Source: Xanthobacteraceae bacterium (lineage in GTDB: Bacteria; Pseudomonadota; Alphaproteobacteria; Rhizobiales; Xanthobacteraceae). From it: 64,000 nucleotides of DNA. Shown piece after piece: positions 35,658 through 44,940 of this stretch. Position 1 is the stretch's first letter. Each line of letters begins with the position of its first letter. The DNA lies in NCBI GenBank assembly GCA_029239875.1, contig JARBUD010000001.1, forward strand, positions 1 through 64,000, written 5' to 3'. Under the pieces are notes generated by a model that saw nothing but the letters and a program-made list of their open reading frames with translations, searched no databases and had not been told where the DNA came from. Position numbers and translations under genes: made by a program.

Positions 35658-37301
35658 CTACCCACCCCTCCCCACCAGATGCGCCGATGCGCGCCAGGCG
35701 TGATGGGCGAGGGCGTCGAGCTGGCGCACGACGTCGATCCGCGCCAGCGCGTCGGCGGCGGTCAGTTCGCCCGGCGCGACCGCGGCCAGCGTCGCGGCGC
35801 GATGGCCGCGCTGGAGCGCGTCGAGCGCGCGTGCCGCCCCTTCCGCCTCGCCGAGCGCCGCGGCGACCTTGGGCGCGACCTTCCAGCCGATGGGCGCGGC
35901 CTGCGTGCTGAGGGCGGTCTCGGCGGTGATCGAGCCGCCGACCGCCTGCGCCGCCCGCATGGCCTGCGCGCACAGGCCGGCGGCGCGAGCATCCTGCGCG
36001 GCGCCCTGCCCGGCGGGAACGCCGCCCGCCACTACCTCCGCCAGCCGCCCGGCATGGTCGAGCGCGTGCAGCGTGCTGGTCAGGCGCAGCCGCTCGGGCT
36101 CCGTCTCGGGCGGCTCCTTCAGTTCGGACAGGAAGTCTCGCACCTCCTCGATCGTCGCGGCGGCCGTCACGCCGTCACGCGTCGCCGGGCCGGCACGGCC
36201 GGAAAGCCCGACCGCGACCGAGGCGGCCATCGTGGCGACGACGTCCGCCACCACGCGCCGGGCGGCCTCGACCGCGATCACCGGGTTGGCGAGCGCGCTC
36301 GGGTCGAGCGCGCGCTGGAGCGCGGTCTCCCGTGAGGGCAGCAGCCGCTCCACCACGCGGGTGAACCATTGCGTCGCCGGCAGCAGCACCGCCACGCCCA
36401 CGACATTGTAGGCCGTGTGATAGGCGGCGAGCAGCGTCGTGCCGTCGGCGGTGTCGCTCAGGGCCTGCATCAGCGCCGCCGTGAACGGGAAGGCGAGGAT
36501 CGCGATCAGCGCCGCGATGAGCTTGAACAGCACATAGGCCAGCGCCAGCCGCTTGGCCGTCGCGCTGGCGCCGATGGCCGCGAGGGCGGAGCTGGTCGCC
36601 GTGCCGATGTTCTGGCCGATGATCAGCGCCGCGCCCTGCTCAAGGCTCACCGCCCCAGCGAAGAAGGCCGAGATGGTGACGGCGATGGCGGCGGTCGAGG
36701 ACTGCATCACCGCGGTCATCGCCAGGCCGACGGCGATCAGCGTGATCAGCCCGACCGACCCCGCCGCCCAGCCGACCCCCAGCATGCCGAGCACGGCGGG
36801 CAGGTCGGAGGGGTGGAGGGTCTCGGCAAGGCCGCCCATTCCCTGCTGGAGATTGGTCAGCCCGTAGAGCACCAGCGCGAAGCCGGCGAGCGCGCCGCCC
36901 GCCGCGGCGATCCGCCCGCCGGCCAGCAGCTTCAGCAGCGCGCCGATGAAGATCATCGGCAGCGCATAGGCTGAGAGCGAGACGCGCACGCCGATCAGCG
37001 CCACCAGCCAGCCCGTGCCGGTGGTGCCGACATTGGCGCCGAAGACGAGGCCGAGGCCCTGCGGGAAGGTCAGCAGCCCGGCGCTGACGAGGCCGATCGT
37101 CGTCATCGTCACCGCGCTCGACGACTGCACCAGCAGCGTGATGATCGCGCCCCAGAAGGCGCCCGACAGCGGCGTCGCGGCCGCCTTGCCGAGCACGCTG
37201 CGCAGGGCCGAGCCCGCCAGCGCCTTCAGCCCGTCGGTCATGACGGTCATGCCGAGCAGGAACAGCCCGACGCCGCCGAGGATGGAAATCGCGGTCGACA
37301 T
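35658..37301 (-). CDS. Na/Pi-cotransporter family protein (NptA/YjbB-like)
   Basis: Inner-membrane sodium-coupled phosphate carrier family (usually export in bacteria). The 547-residue product has two inverted halves each with a QSSS-type motif (LVQSSSAVTMTT and VMQSSTAAIAVT) and GANVGTTGTG / GQNIGTATSS loops. About eight hydrophobic segments fill residues 1-310. A PhoU-like helical C-terminal domain occupies about 330-547. It is convergent with the kinase gene (51-bp gap). A PhoU-like tail on such carriers is common and suggests control by phosphate status. Confidence 0.92.
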   Translation of the reverse strand: MSTAISILGGVGLFLLGMTVMTDGLKALAGSALRSVLGKAAATPLSGAFWGAIITLLVQSSSAVTMTTIGLVSAGLLTFPQGLGLVFGANVGTTGTGWLVALIGVRVSLSAYALPMIFIGALLKLLAGGRIAAAGGALAGFALVLYGLTNLQQGMGGLAETLHPSDLPAVLGMLGVGWAAGSVGLITLIAVGLAMTAVMQSSTAAIAVTISAFFAGAVSLEQGAALIIGQNIGTATSSALAAIGASATAKRLALAYVLFKLIAALIAILAFPFTAALMQALSDTADGTTLLAAYHTAYNVVGVAVLLPATQWFTRVVERLLPSRETALQRALDPSALANPVIAVEAARRVVADVVATMAASVAVGLSGRAGPATRDGVTAAATIEEVRDFLSELKEPPETEPERLRLTSTLHALDHAGRLAEVVAGGVPAGQGAAQDARAAGLCAQAMRAAQAVGGSITAETALSTQAAPIGWKVAPKVAAALGEAEGAARALDALQRGHRAATLAAVAPGELTAADALARIDVVRQLDALAHHAWRASAHLVGRGG

Positions 37302-37355
37302 CAGCCCCTCGTCCCCGCCCGTTGCCGGATCATAGCCGCTCGCCCGCCCCCTGCG

Positions 37356-37937
37356 TCAGACGCGGCCGAGAAATTCCAGCACCCTCTGTGTGAGCAGCCC
37401 GGCGGCTTCAGCGTCATAGGAGGGGAGCGACCTGTCGGCGAAATAGTGCTGGTCGCCCGGATAGAGGAACAGCTCGGCGTCCTCGGCCTGCGCCACGATC
37501 TCGCGGGCGGCGTCGATGTCGCCCTCGCCGACGAAGATGGGATCCCTATCCATGCCGTGGATCTGCACCGGCACGCCCGCCGGCCAGGGGCCGAAGGTCC
37601 ATTCCCCGCTGAGCGGCAGGCAGGCGTGGAACAGCAGCGCCCCGCGCGCGCCGGGGCGCGTCTGCGCCAGCTTCTGCGCCGGCAGCACGCCGAGCGAGAA
37701 GCCGGCATAGACGAGGCCCGCGGGCAGGACGTCGGCGGCGCGCACGCCGCGCTCCAGCATGGCGTCGAAGCCGATCGTGCCGACATAGGCGAGGCCGTCG
37801 TCGATGCTGGCGAAGGTACGCCCCTCGAAGAGGTCCGGCGCGATCACCGCATGGCCGGCGGCCCGCAATTCGTCGGCGAAGGCGCGCAGGCCCGGCGTCA
37901 GCCCCTGCGCGTGGTGGAACAGCAGGACCGCGGCCAT
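37356..37937 (-). CDS. Dienelactone-hydrolase-family alpha/beta hydrolase
   Basis: Small cytoplasmic alpha/beta hydrolase of 193 residues. The nucleophile elbow is YAGFSLGVLPAQ, so the nucleophile is Ser where classical dienelactone hydrolases carry Cys. An acid residue region (MDRDPIF) and the late His in YPGDQHYFAD complete a likely triad. The family match rests on HHAQGLTPGLRAFADELRAAGH near the N-terminus and overall length. The substrate is unknown; no aromatic degradation genes are near. It lies 54 bases upstream of the Na/Pi gene on the same strand. Confidence 0.82.
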   Translation of the reverse strand: MAAVLLFHHAQGLTPGLRAFADELRAAGHAVIAPDLFEGRTFASIDDGLAYVGTIGFDAMLERGVRAADVLPAGLVYAGFSLGVLPAQKLAQTRPGARGALLFHACLPLSGEWTFGPWPAGVPVQIHGMDRDPIFVGEGDIDAAREIVAQAEDAELFLYPGDQHYFADRSLPSYDAEAAGLLTQRVLEFLGRV

Positions 37938-38046
37938 CGACAGGCTCCCGTCCGTTCATGGCGTGCGGCGATCATAGCCGATTCACGTCGTCCTGCGTTG
38001 CGTCGACGGCAGGTGTCGCTGCCTCGGGGGCCAATCCACAATGGAT

Positions 38047-38151
38047 CCTCATCCTGAGGTGCTCGCGCAGCGAGCCTCGAAGGATGGTCATCGAGCGTGC
38101 CCGGACGAGCATCCTTCGAGGCTGGCCCACGGCCAGCACCTCAGGATGAGG
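38047..38151. repeat. Intergenic inverted repeat of a second family (CATCCTGAGGTG type)
   Basis: The left end CCTCATCCTGAGGTGCTCG and right end CAGCACCTCAGGATGAGG are inverted copies. The inner words AGCCTCGAAGGATG and CATCCTTCGAGGCT form a second dyad. It is unrelated in sequence to the CGTCAT repeats. It lies between the metallophosphoesterase stop and the hydrolase start. Confidence 0.8.
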
Positions 38152-38152
38152 T

Positions 38153-38998
38153 TCACCCAGATGCATGCGGAACGTCCGTCGCGCCCTCATGCCCCGGCTG
38201 CGACACCCGCGCCGCCCACTCCTTCCCGCTCCACTCCCGCACCGCCACCGCGATCTTCCCGTCGCTGATGTCAATGACGTTGTAGCCGTTGCGGTGGTCG
38301 CGCAGGCGGGTGGAGATGGTGGAGCCGGCCTGCACCACCAGCACCGGCGCGACTGCGGCGTGCATGGGGCCGGTCCGCTCGCCTTCCACCCGGTGGTGAT
38401 GGCGCACATAGGACATGTGGAAGTGCCCGGACAGCACGAGCCGCACATCCAGCCGCGCGAAGGTCGCGAGCGCCCTGTCGGCGCGATCCACCAGCCGCAT
38501 CGGCCGCGCCATCGGCGTCTCCGGCTGCATCAGCGGATGATGCGCCACCACGATGCGCAGCTTGTCTTTGTGGACGCCGGAAAGCCGCGCCTCCAGCCGC
38601 TCCAGCTGCCGGCGGCTGATCGAGCCGTGCGACCAGTCGAGGCCCGCGCGCAGCCGGCGCGAGGTCTTGATGCCGGCGAGCGCGATGCCTTCGAGGTTCA
38701 GGAACGGCTCCGGCTCGGGGTGGATATGGCGGCGGTAGCGGCGATAGGGATCGATGAGGCGCAGCGGCAGGTTCCAGGCCGGCACGTCGTGATTGCCGGG
38801 CACGGCGAAGACCGGCACGCTCAACTGATCGATGAAGCGACGGGCGCTCATGAACTCCGCCACTGAACCCACCTGCGTGAAGTCGCCGCTCACCACCACG
38901 AGGTCCGGCGCCTGGCGCGAGACTTCCGCGGCGAGGCCTTCGGCGAGTTCCGCGTCGTGGCGGCCGAAATGCAGGTCGGAGAGATGGACGATGCGCAT
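38153..38998 (-). CDS. Metallophosphoesterase (calcineurin-like, CpdA-type)
   Basis: Two-metal phosphoesterase of 281 residues, in the branch that includes 3',5'-cyclic nucleotide phosphodiesterases. All motifs are present: DLHFGRHD (8-15), VVSGDFTQVG, PGNHDVPAW, AHHPLM and SGHFHMSYV. It immediately follows the lipid-kinase gene (stop to start with no gap), so the two are cotranscribed. The substrate could be cyclic nucleotide, nucleotide-sugar or phospholipid; the pairing with a lipid kinase hints at lipid or envelope phosphate metabolism, which is inference. Confidence 0.9.
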   Translation of the reverse strand: MRIVHLSDLHFGRHDAELAEGLAAEVSRQAPDLVVVSGDFTQVGSVAEFMSARRFIDQLSVPVFAVPGNHDVPAWNLPLRLIDPYRRYRRHIHPEPEPFLNLEGIALAGIKTSRRLRAGLDWSHGSISRRQLERLEARLSGVHKDKLRIVVAHHPLMQPETPMARPMRLVDRADRALATFARLDVRLVLSGHFHMSYVRHHHRVEGERTGPMHAAVAPVLVVQAGSTISTRLRDHRNGYNVIDISDGKIAVAVREWSGKEWAARVSQPGHEGATDVPHASG

Positions 38999-39952
38999 TC
39001 AGCCGGCCCCCGCCGCCTGTAACGCCACCACCGCCGCCGGCGCGAGGATCGACAGCGCCTGCGGCCGGATGCGGAAGGTGAGCGGCGGGTCCATGCGCAC
39101 CACCTCGCCGTCGATCATCACCCGCACGTCCCGCCTCTTCATGTGCAGCACCACGCCTTCCACCGGTTCGAGGGCGAGGGCGCTGTCCTGCCGCCAGCGG
39201 CCTATCAGCATGGCCAGCGTCAGGCGCAGCGTGTCGGAGAGACCGAGCCGCTTGAGCACGTAGAGGGTCAGCGTGCCGCGGTCGAGCCGCTCGCGCGCGA
39301 AGAAGCGGCCGAGCCCCTCGTCATAAGCGTTGTTGGCGACCGCTACCGCCCGCACCCGCTCGACCCGGCTCGCCCCGTCCGCGGGGTGGATGTGCAGGGC
39401 GATCCGCCGGGGATTGGAGAGGCGCTGCAGGAAGTAGCGGACGAAATCCAGCCGGGCGCGCAGCGAGGCCTTGCCGCGTATGGTCTCGCGCGCCGCGGCG
39501 ATGCCGGGAATGGTGCCGATGACCACCTTGTGCAGGAAGATGCGCCCATTGACGTCGCCGACATCGATCCGGCAGGGCGTCATGGTGGCGAGCTCGGCGA
39601 TGGCCCGGTCGAGGTCGAGCGGGATCTTCAGGTCGCGCGCCAGCAGGTTGGCGGTGCCGAGCGGCAGCAGGGCGAGCGTCTTGGGCGTGTCGACCAGCGC
39701 ATGGGCGAGCGCGGTGATGGTGCCGTCGCCGCCGGCCGCGACGATCACTTCCGCGTCGCTCGCAAGGGCTTCCGCCACCCGTGCTTCCAGCGGCCGCTCG
39801 CCGTCGGCGTCGACCTCGACCTCAAGTCCGGCGGCGCGGAATTTCTCCGCCAGCGCCTCGGCGGTCAGGCCGAGCGCGGCGGCCGAGCCGGAAAGCGGAT
39901 TGAACACGACGTAAAGCGGCCGGGAACCCACGCGCCTCGAACCTTCCGACAT
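38999..39952 (-). CDS. Diacylglycerol kinase family (YegS-like) lipid kinase
   Basis: Soluble lipid kinase of 317 residues with the DAGK catalytic domain: FNPLSGSA near the N-terminus, the nucleotide-binding VAAGGDGTITALAHAL, and the LPLGTANLLARDLKIP segment. The C-terminal half has IDGEVVRMDPPL and the usual beta-rich fold. It phosphorylates diacylglycerol or a related lipid; specificity cannot be read here. ATG 39952 was preferred over GTG 39958. It shares a transcript with the metallophosphoesterase downstream. Confidence 0.9.
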   Translation of the reverse strand: MSEGSRRVGSRPLYVVFNPLSGSAAALGLTAEALAEKFRAAGLEVEVDADGERPLEARVAEALASDAEVIVAAGGDGTITALAHALVDTPKTLALLPLGTANLLARDLKIPLDLDRAIAELATMTPCRIDVGDVNGRIFLHKVVIGTIPGIAAARETIRGKASLRARLDFVRYFLQRLSNPRRIALHIHPADGASRVERVRAVAVANNAYDEGLGRFFARERLDRGTLTLYVLKRLGLSDTLRLTLAMLIGRWRQDSALALEPVEGVVLHMKRRDVRVMIDGEVVRMDPPLTFRIRPQALSILAPAAVVALQAAGAG

Positions 39953-40049
39953 CGGCACAACCTGCCACGCAGAGATGACACTCCCGTGTGAACGGCCGTC
40001 GCGCCGAAGCGTTCGATCCTGCCGCGAATCGGCCGGCGAATACCGCTGC

Positions 40050-40616
40050 CTACGCCCCGCCCTTCGCGCGCAGCTGCGTCGAGGACATCGGCGATTTCAG
40101 CCCGTGCAGGAAGGTCCAGGCCGGCGCGGGCAGCGAAGCGAGGCGCCCGGCTTCGCTCTCTGGCCGGCGCCAGCGCGCCAGCGCCTGCGCCGCCGGGGCG
40201 GCCATGGCGGGGAAGGTGCAGCCCTGCCGGTCAATGACGGCGATCGGCACGAGGTTCGCCATCTCGCGCCAATGACCCCAGCGGTGGAAGGAGGCGAGGT
40301 TGTCCGCCCCCATCAGCCAGACGAAGCGCACCTCCGGGAACCGCGTCACCAGAGCCGCCACGGTGTCGTAGCTGTAGCGCGTACCGAGCCCGGCCTCGAG
40401 CCCGGTCGGCACCAGCGCCGGATGATCGGCGACCTTGCGTGCCTGCCCCACCCGCAGGGCGAGCGGCGGCAGGCGGTGATTGTCCTTCAGCGGGTTGCCC
40501 GGCGTGACCAGCCACCACACCTTGTCGAGCCGCAGGCGCTTGAGCGCGAGAAGACTCGCTGCGCGGTGGGCGGCATGCGCCGGATTGAAGCTGCCGCCAT
40601 AGAGCCCGATGCGCAT
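40050..40616 (-). CDS. nadD: Nicotinate-nucleotide adenylyltransferase
   Basis: NAD synthesis enzyme that adenylates nicotinate mononucleotide. The 188-residue product has the Rossmann start GLYGGSFNPAHAAHRAAS (GxFNPxHxxH) and the second motif SSTQLRAKG (SSTxxR). WWLVTPGNPLK and WLMGADNLASFHRW are family segments. ATG 40616 matches the family start. Upstream is proA on the same strand; rsfS, its usual downstream neighbour, is 6 kb away. Confidence 0.95.
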   Translation of the reverse strand: MRIGLYGGSFNPAHAAHRAASLLALKRLRLDKVWWLVTPGNPLKDNHRLPPLALRVGQARKVADHPALVPTGLEAGLGTRYSYDTVAALVTRFPEVRFVWLMGADNLASFHRWGHWREMANLVPIAVIDRQGCTFPAMAAPAAQALARWRRPESEAGRLASLPAPAWTFLHGLKSPMSSTQLRAKGGA

Positions 40617-40661
40617 GCCCGGGAAAAGCGGAGGGATGCGGGTGTCGGGCGTGAACCCTTC

Positions 40662-40684
40662 ACCTCTCCCCGACGGGGAGAGGT
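40662..40684. repeat. Short perfect inverted repeat between proA and nadD
   Basis: ACCTCTCCCC (40662-40671) pairs with GGGGAGAGGT (40675-40684) around GAC. It lies in the 95-bp gap between the proA stop and nadD start. It could attenuate or end proA transcription, although no T-run follows. Confidence 0.7.
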
Positions 40685-40711
40685 CGGCGCGGAACGCGCC
40701 GGGCGCGGCGT

Positions 40712-42049
40712 TCACGGCCGGATCTGGCCGGTGCCGCGCACCCGGTATTTGAAAGAGGTGAGCTGCTCGGCGCCGACCGGCCCGCGCGCGTGCATGCGCC
40801 CCGTGGCGATGCCGATCTCGCCGCCGAAGCCGAACTCGCCGCCATCGGCGAACTGGGTCGAGGCGTTGTGCACCACGATGGCCGAATCGACCTCGGACAG
40901 GAACCGCTCCGCCGCCGCCGCGTCCTCGGTGAGGATGGCGTCGGTGTGGTGCGAGCCGTAGGTCTCGATATGGTCGATGGCGGCCGCCAACCCGTCGACC
41001 AGCTTCACCGAGATGATCGCCTCGAGATATTCGGTGCGCCAGTCCTCGTCGGTCGCCGGCTTCACGCGGGCGTCGACCTTCTGCGCCGCCGCGTCGCCGC
41101 GCACCTCGCAGCCCTCGTCGAGCAGCATGGTGACGAGCGGCGCCAGCATCGCGCCGGCCCCGGCCTCGTCGACCAGCAGCGTCTCCGCCGCGCCGCAGAC
41201 GCTGGTGCGCCGCAGCTTGGCGTTCTTCACCACGGTGAGCGCCTTGTCGAGGTCGGCGGCCCGGTCGACATAGATGTGCACGAGGCCTTCCAGATGCGCG
41301 AAGACCGGCACCCGCGCCTCGCTCTGCACCCGGGCGACGAGGCTTTTTCCCCCGCGCGGCACGATGACGTCGATGTTGCCGGAAAGGCCGGCCAGCATCT
41401 CGCCCACCGCCGCGCGGTCGCGGGTCGGCACCAGCTGGATGGCGTCGGCCGGCAGGCCGGCGCTGGTCAGCCCCTCGGCCATCGCGGCATGGATGGCGCG
41501 GGATGAATTGAAGCTGTCCGACCCACCGCGCAGGATCACGGCGTTGCCGGCCTTCAGGCACAGGCTGCCGGCGTCGGCGGTCACGTTGGGCCGGCTCTCA
41601 TAGATGACGCCGACCACGCCGAGCGGCGTGCGCACGCGCTCGAGGCGCAGCCCGTTCGGCCGCTCCCAGCTCTCCGTCACCTTGCCGACGGGATCGGAAA
41701 GCTCGGCGATCTCCTCCACCCCGCGCGCGGTCGCCTCCAGCCGCGCCTCGTTCAGCGTCAGCCGGTCGAGCATGGAGGCGCTCATGCCGGAGGCCTTGGC
41801 CGCAGCGACGTCCTCCGCATTGGCGGCGAGGATGGCGGCGGCATTGGCGCGGATGGCAGCGGCGGCGGCCTTCAGCCCGGCGGTCTTGGCCTCGGCCGAG
41901 GCCAGCGCCAGCGTGCGGGCGGCGGCGCGGGCGCGCCGGCCGATCTCCAGCATGACCGCGTGCACGTCCGAACCGTCCTCGCGCGGCGCCGGCGCGTCGA
42001 GACGGGTCTCGGCGGCGGATACGGCGCGCAGGGAAGAGGCGGCGGACAT
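40712..42049 (-). CDS. proA: Gamma-glutamyl phosphate reductase
   Basis: Second step of proline synthesis, reducing gamma-glutamyl phosphate to the semialdehyde with NADPH. The 445-residue product has the NADP-site [32 protein letters not shown], the active-site Cys in [15 protein letters not shown] and the C-terminal [22 protein letters not shown]. An Ala-rich N-terminal extension of about 30 residues is present. ATG 42049 was chosen for family fit. In many relatives proB and obgE lie upstream; here a divergent YihY gene does. Confidence 0.95.
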   Translation of the reverse strand: MSAASSLRAVSAAETRLDAPAPREDGSDVHAVMLEIGRRARAAARTLALASAEAKTAGLKAAAAAIRANAAAILAANAEDVAAAKASGMSASMLDRLTLNEARLEATARGVEEIAELSDPVGKVTESWERPNGLRLERVRTPLGVVGVIYESRPNVTADAGSLCLKAGNAVILRGGSDSFNSSRAIHAAMAEGLTSAGLPADAIQLVPTRDRAAVGEMLAGLSGNIDVIVPRGGKSLVARVQSEARVPVFAHLEGLVHIYVDRAADLDKALTVVKNAKLRRTSVCGAAETLLVDEAGAGAMLAPLVTMLLDEGCEVRGDAAAQKVDARVKPATDEDWRTEYLEAIISVKLVDGLAAAIDHIETYGSHHTDAILTEDAAAAERFLSEVDSAIVVHNASTQFADGGEFGFGGEIGIATGRMHARGPVGAEQLTSFKYRVRGTGQIRP

Positions 42050-42276
42050 GGGCTTCACTCGCTGGTCACAAAACTGGGTCACGAAAACGGGCGCCTTATC
42101 TACCACAAGCAAACTCGTGGGCGCCAAAAGGAAATGGCGACGCGCCGCCGCCTTTACCATAGCCGGCGGGAAAGGCTTGCCATTTGGCCGGCGACATCCG
42201 ATGTCACCCGCGGCGTCGACCGCTCGGCGCTTCGCCTGCCCGCCTTCCGTCCGCTTCCCCGAGGAGACCGGAACTC

Positions 42277-43110
42277 TTGCTGCGCGCCTTCGACATCGCC
42301 TGGGACGCCTTCTGGCGCTTCGTCGAGGACGACGGCTGGGCGATCTCCAGCCATATCGCGCTGTCGGCGCTGATGTCGCTGTTCCCCTTCCTCATCTTCG
42401 TCACCGCGCTGGCGGCGTTCTTCGATTTCAAGAACCTCGCGGACGAGACGGTGCAGCTCATGCTGGAGGCCTGGCCCGCCCAGGTGGCCGAGCCCATCGG
42501 CCACGAGATCCGCAACGTGCTCACCCAGGTGCGCACGGACGTGCTGACCATCGGCGTGGTGCTGGCGATCTACTTCTCCTCGAACGGCATAGAGAGCCTG
42601 CGCATCGGCCTCAACCGCGCCTATGGCGTGCGCGAGAGCCGCGCCTGGTACTGGCTGCGCCTCGAATCGATCGGCTATGTCGTGGTCGGCGCCGCCGGCC
42701 TGCTGGCGCTGTCCTTCCTGGTGGTGCTCGGCCCGGTGCTGTGGCTGGCGGCGGTGCGCTGGGTGCCGGCGCTGCAGCCGTTCGGCTGGGTCATCACCTT
42801 CCTGCGCTATGCCGCGACCTCCGCCATCCTCATCGTCGCGCTGGTGGTGGCGCATGTGTGGCTGCCGGCGGGACGGCGCACCTTGGCCGAGGTGGCGCCG
42901 GGCATATTGGTGACGCTGGGGCTGTGGCTGGCGGCGGGCGCGGCTTTCGGACGCTACCTCGCCGAGTTCGCCAGCAACTACGTCACCACCTATGCCGGCC
43001 TCGCCTCGGTGATGATCGCGCTCGTCTTCCTCTACACCACCGCCTCGATCTTCGTTTACGGCGGCGAACTCAATGCCGCGATAAGGCGCGCCCGCGAAGG
43101 GCGGCTCTGA
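42277..43110 (+). CDS. YihY/BrkB (virulence factor BrkB) family membrane protein
   Basis: Inner-membrane protein of 277 residues, sometimes mislabelled ribonuclease BN. It has the conserved [20 protein letters not shown] segment, about six hydrophobic helices and the C-terminal [30 protein letters not shown]. The biochemical role of the family is not settled. The start is probably TTG 42277, 10 bases after AGGAG; an in-frame TTG at 42184 would add 31 residues without a hydrophobic or conserved sequence. It is divergent from proA. Confidence 0.88.
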   Translation: MLRAFDIAWDAFWRFVEDDGWAISSHIALSALMSLFPFLIFVTALAAFFDFKNLADETVQLMLEAWPAQVAEPIGHEIRNVLTQVRTDVLTIGVVLAIYFSSNGIESLRIGLNRAYGVRESRAWYWLRLESIGYVVVGAAGLLALSFLVVLGPVLWLAAVRWVPALQPFGWVITFLRYAATSAILIVALVVAHVWLPAGRRTLAEVAPGILVTLGLWLAAGAAFGRYLAEFASNYVTTYAGLASVMIALVFLYTTASIFVYGGELNAAIRRAREGRL

Positions 43111-43207
43111 ACCGGGAACCCACGCCCCCTCTTCTTCCTTGACCTTCATCAAGGCGCGCCGGCACCGGCCGGCGCCGAATGACCGTGACGCTGCAAGGAG
43201 GCGGAGA

Positions 43208-43663
43208 ATGACCAGCTACGACAAGATCAGAATCGAGAACGGCGCCTGGGTCGTCGTCTGCGACGGCCGCAAGGCGCTCATCCTGCGCAATGAGGGGGAT
43301 TCCGCCTTCCCCAATCTGCGCACCCACGAGGTGCACGAGCAGGAGAATCCCTCGACCAGGGAACAGGGCACCGACGCGCCCGGCCGCGTGCAGCAATCCG
43401 CCTCCACCGCGCGCTCATCGGTCGAGCCGACCGACTGGCACGAGGAGGCCGAGCGCGACTTCATGCGCATGCTCGCCGCCCGGCTCGACGCCGCGGTGGG
43501 CGCGGGCGAGGTGAAGTCCATCGTCGTCGTCGCCGCGCCGCGCGCGCTCGGGGTGCTGCGCCCGCTCTACAGCAAGCAGCTCGGCGAGGCCGTGGCCGCC
43601 GAGGTCGACCGCGACATGGTGCGGCTGCCGGTCTACGAGATCGAGAAGCATCTCGCGGCCTGA
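43208..43663 (+). CDS. Host attachment family protein
   Basis: A 151-residue cytoplasmic protein of the host-attachment/baeRF-like family, related to eRF1-fold domains. The family was named from a plant-attachment mutant and its molecular role is unclear. Seen here: N-terminal WVVVCDGRKALILRNEGD, then ERDFMRMLAARLDAA, IVVVAAPRALGVLRPLYSKQL and the ending VYEIEKHLAA. ATG 43208 follows AAGGAGGCGGAGA, a strong ribosome site. It is alone in its transcription unit, 97 bases after the YihY gene. Confidence 0.85.
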   Translation: MTSYDKIRIENGAWVVVCDGRKALILRNEGDSAFPNLRTHEVHEQENPSTREQGTDAPGRVQQSASTARSSVEPTDWHEEAERDFMRMLAARLDAAVGAGEVKSIVVVAAPRALGVLRPLYSKQLGEAVAAEVDRDMVRLPVYEIEKHLAA

Positions 43664-43781
43664 GACGGCGGGCCGGAGACGCGGCCTGCGCGAAACAGCC
43701 GATTTCCCTTCGCCCGAAAGGGTTCTACGCTACCCCCGTTCCAGCGCCGTTGGGACGGGGGTAGTGCTTTGGGGGCAAGGC

Positions 43782-44738
43782 ATGTGGGACTTCTCCATTG
43801 GGACGGCCATCGGGCTGGTGGCGCGCACCTGGCCCTTCGTGCTGCTGCGGCTCGTCGTCTACTGCGCCATCGCCGCCGGCTTCGTGATCGGCATCGCGCT
43901 GGGCACCGGTGTCGGCTGGGCCGTCGGCCTCGGCTTCGGCGGTGACGGCGAGATCACCGGCGCGCTGATCGGCGGGCTCATAGGCTTCGGCCTCGTCTGC
44001 GGCGTGCTGTGGTGGGTGCGGCAATATCTGATCTATCTGGTCAAGGCCGGCCACGTGGCGGCGATGGACGCGCTGCTGCAGGGCGGCGAGATTCCCGGCG
44101 GGCAGGCACAGATTTCCTATGCGGTTGCCACCGTGAAGGCCCGCTTCCTCGAAGTGAACGTGCTGTTCGGCATCGACATCCTCATCCGCGGCGTGGTGCG
44201 GGCGCTGGTCGGCCTGCTGAACATGCTGACCGCATGGATTCCCGGCTTCAAGACGCTCAACGACTTCGTCAACGCCGTGCTCAAGGTGGCGCTCGGCCTC
44301 GTCGACGAGATCATCCTCGCCTACATCATCCGCCGCGGCGACACGCCCCCGGCCGAGGCGGCGCGCGACGGGCTGGTGCTCTACGCCCAGAACGGCGGCA
44401 CGATGATCCGCAACGCCGTCTGGATCGTGCTGTTCGAGCTCGCGGCGGTGATCACGATCTTCCTCGTCGTGCTCGGCCCGGCGGTCGGCCTCGCCTATGC
44501 GATGCCGGGTGGGCTCACCGGCTTCGGCGTCGTCTTCGCCGCCGTCACCGCCTGGGCGCTCAACGCGGCGCTGATCGAGCCGCTCTGCATCGCCGCGCTG
44601 CTGCAGGCCTACGACCTCGCCATACGCGGCCAGACGCCGAACCCCGAATGGACGGCGCGGCTCGATTCCACCTCCAAGGCCTTCCGCGACCTCGCCCAGC
44701 GCCCGCCCACCCCAAGCGGCGCGCCGCAGCCGGCGTGA
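43782..44738 (+). CDS. Multi-pass membrane protein of unknown function
   Basis: I do not recognise a named family. The 318-residue product has at least six hydrophobic segments (for example LLRLVVYCAIAAGFVIGIAL, ALIGGLIGFGLVCGVLWWV, LFELAAVITIFLVVLGPAVG, VTAWALNAALIEPLCIAALL). Between them are amphipathic loops such as DALLQGGEIPGGQAQISYAV. A Pro-rich cytoplasmic tail ends the protein. It resembles uncharacterised membrane proteins common in Rhizobiales. ATG 43782 is preceded by GGGCAAGG. A paired-hairpin repeat follows its stop. Confidence 0.75.
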   Translation: MWDFSIGTAIGLVARTWPFVLLRLVVYCAIAAGFVIGIALGTGVGWAVGLGFGGDGEITGALIGGLIGFGLVCGVLWWVRQYLIYLVKAGHVAAMDALLQGGEIPGGQAQISYAVATVKARFLEVNVLFGIDILIRGVVRALVGLLNMLTAWIPGFKTLNDFVNAVLKVALGLVDEIILAYIIRRGDTPPAEAARDGLVLYAQNGGTMIRNAVWIVLFELAAVITIFLVVLGPAVGLAYAMPGGLTGFGVVFAAVTAWALNAALIEPLCIAALLQAYDLAIRGQTPNPEWTARLDSTSKAFRDLAQRPPTPSGAPQPA

Positions 44739-44761
44739 GGGATGGCGGCTCGCTCAAGCGA

Positions 44762-44859
44762 CGTCATGGCCGGGGCTTGGCCCGGCCATCCACGACTTCG
44801 GATGCCACCACGTGCCCGGCCCCAAGACGTGGATCCCCGGGACAAGCCCGGGGATGACG
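44762..44859. repeat. Paired-hairpin intergenic repeat, copy 4
   Basis: The ends are CGTCATGGCCGGG and CCGGGGATGACG. The left stem is GGCCGGGgcttgGCCCGGCC and the right stem is CCCCGGGacaaGCCCGGGG. The inner words ATCCACGACTTCGG and AAGACGTGGATC match the other copies. It lies between two plus-strand genes. Confidence 0.8.
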
Positions 44860-44940
44860 GCCGGATACGGCGCAGGTGCTGATGCATTTGGCAGTCCGAT
44901 CGCGGCATAGTGCAGATCGGTTGCATCGTGAAGGAGCCGC

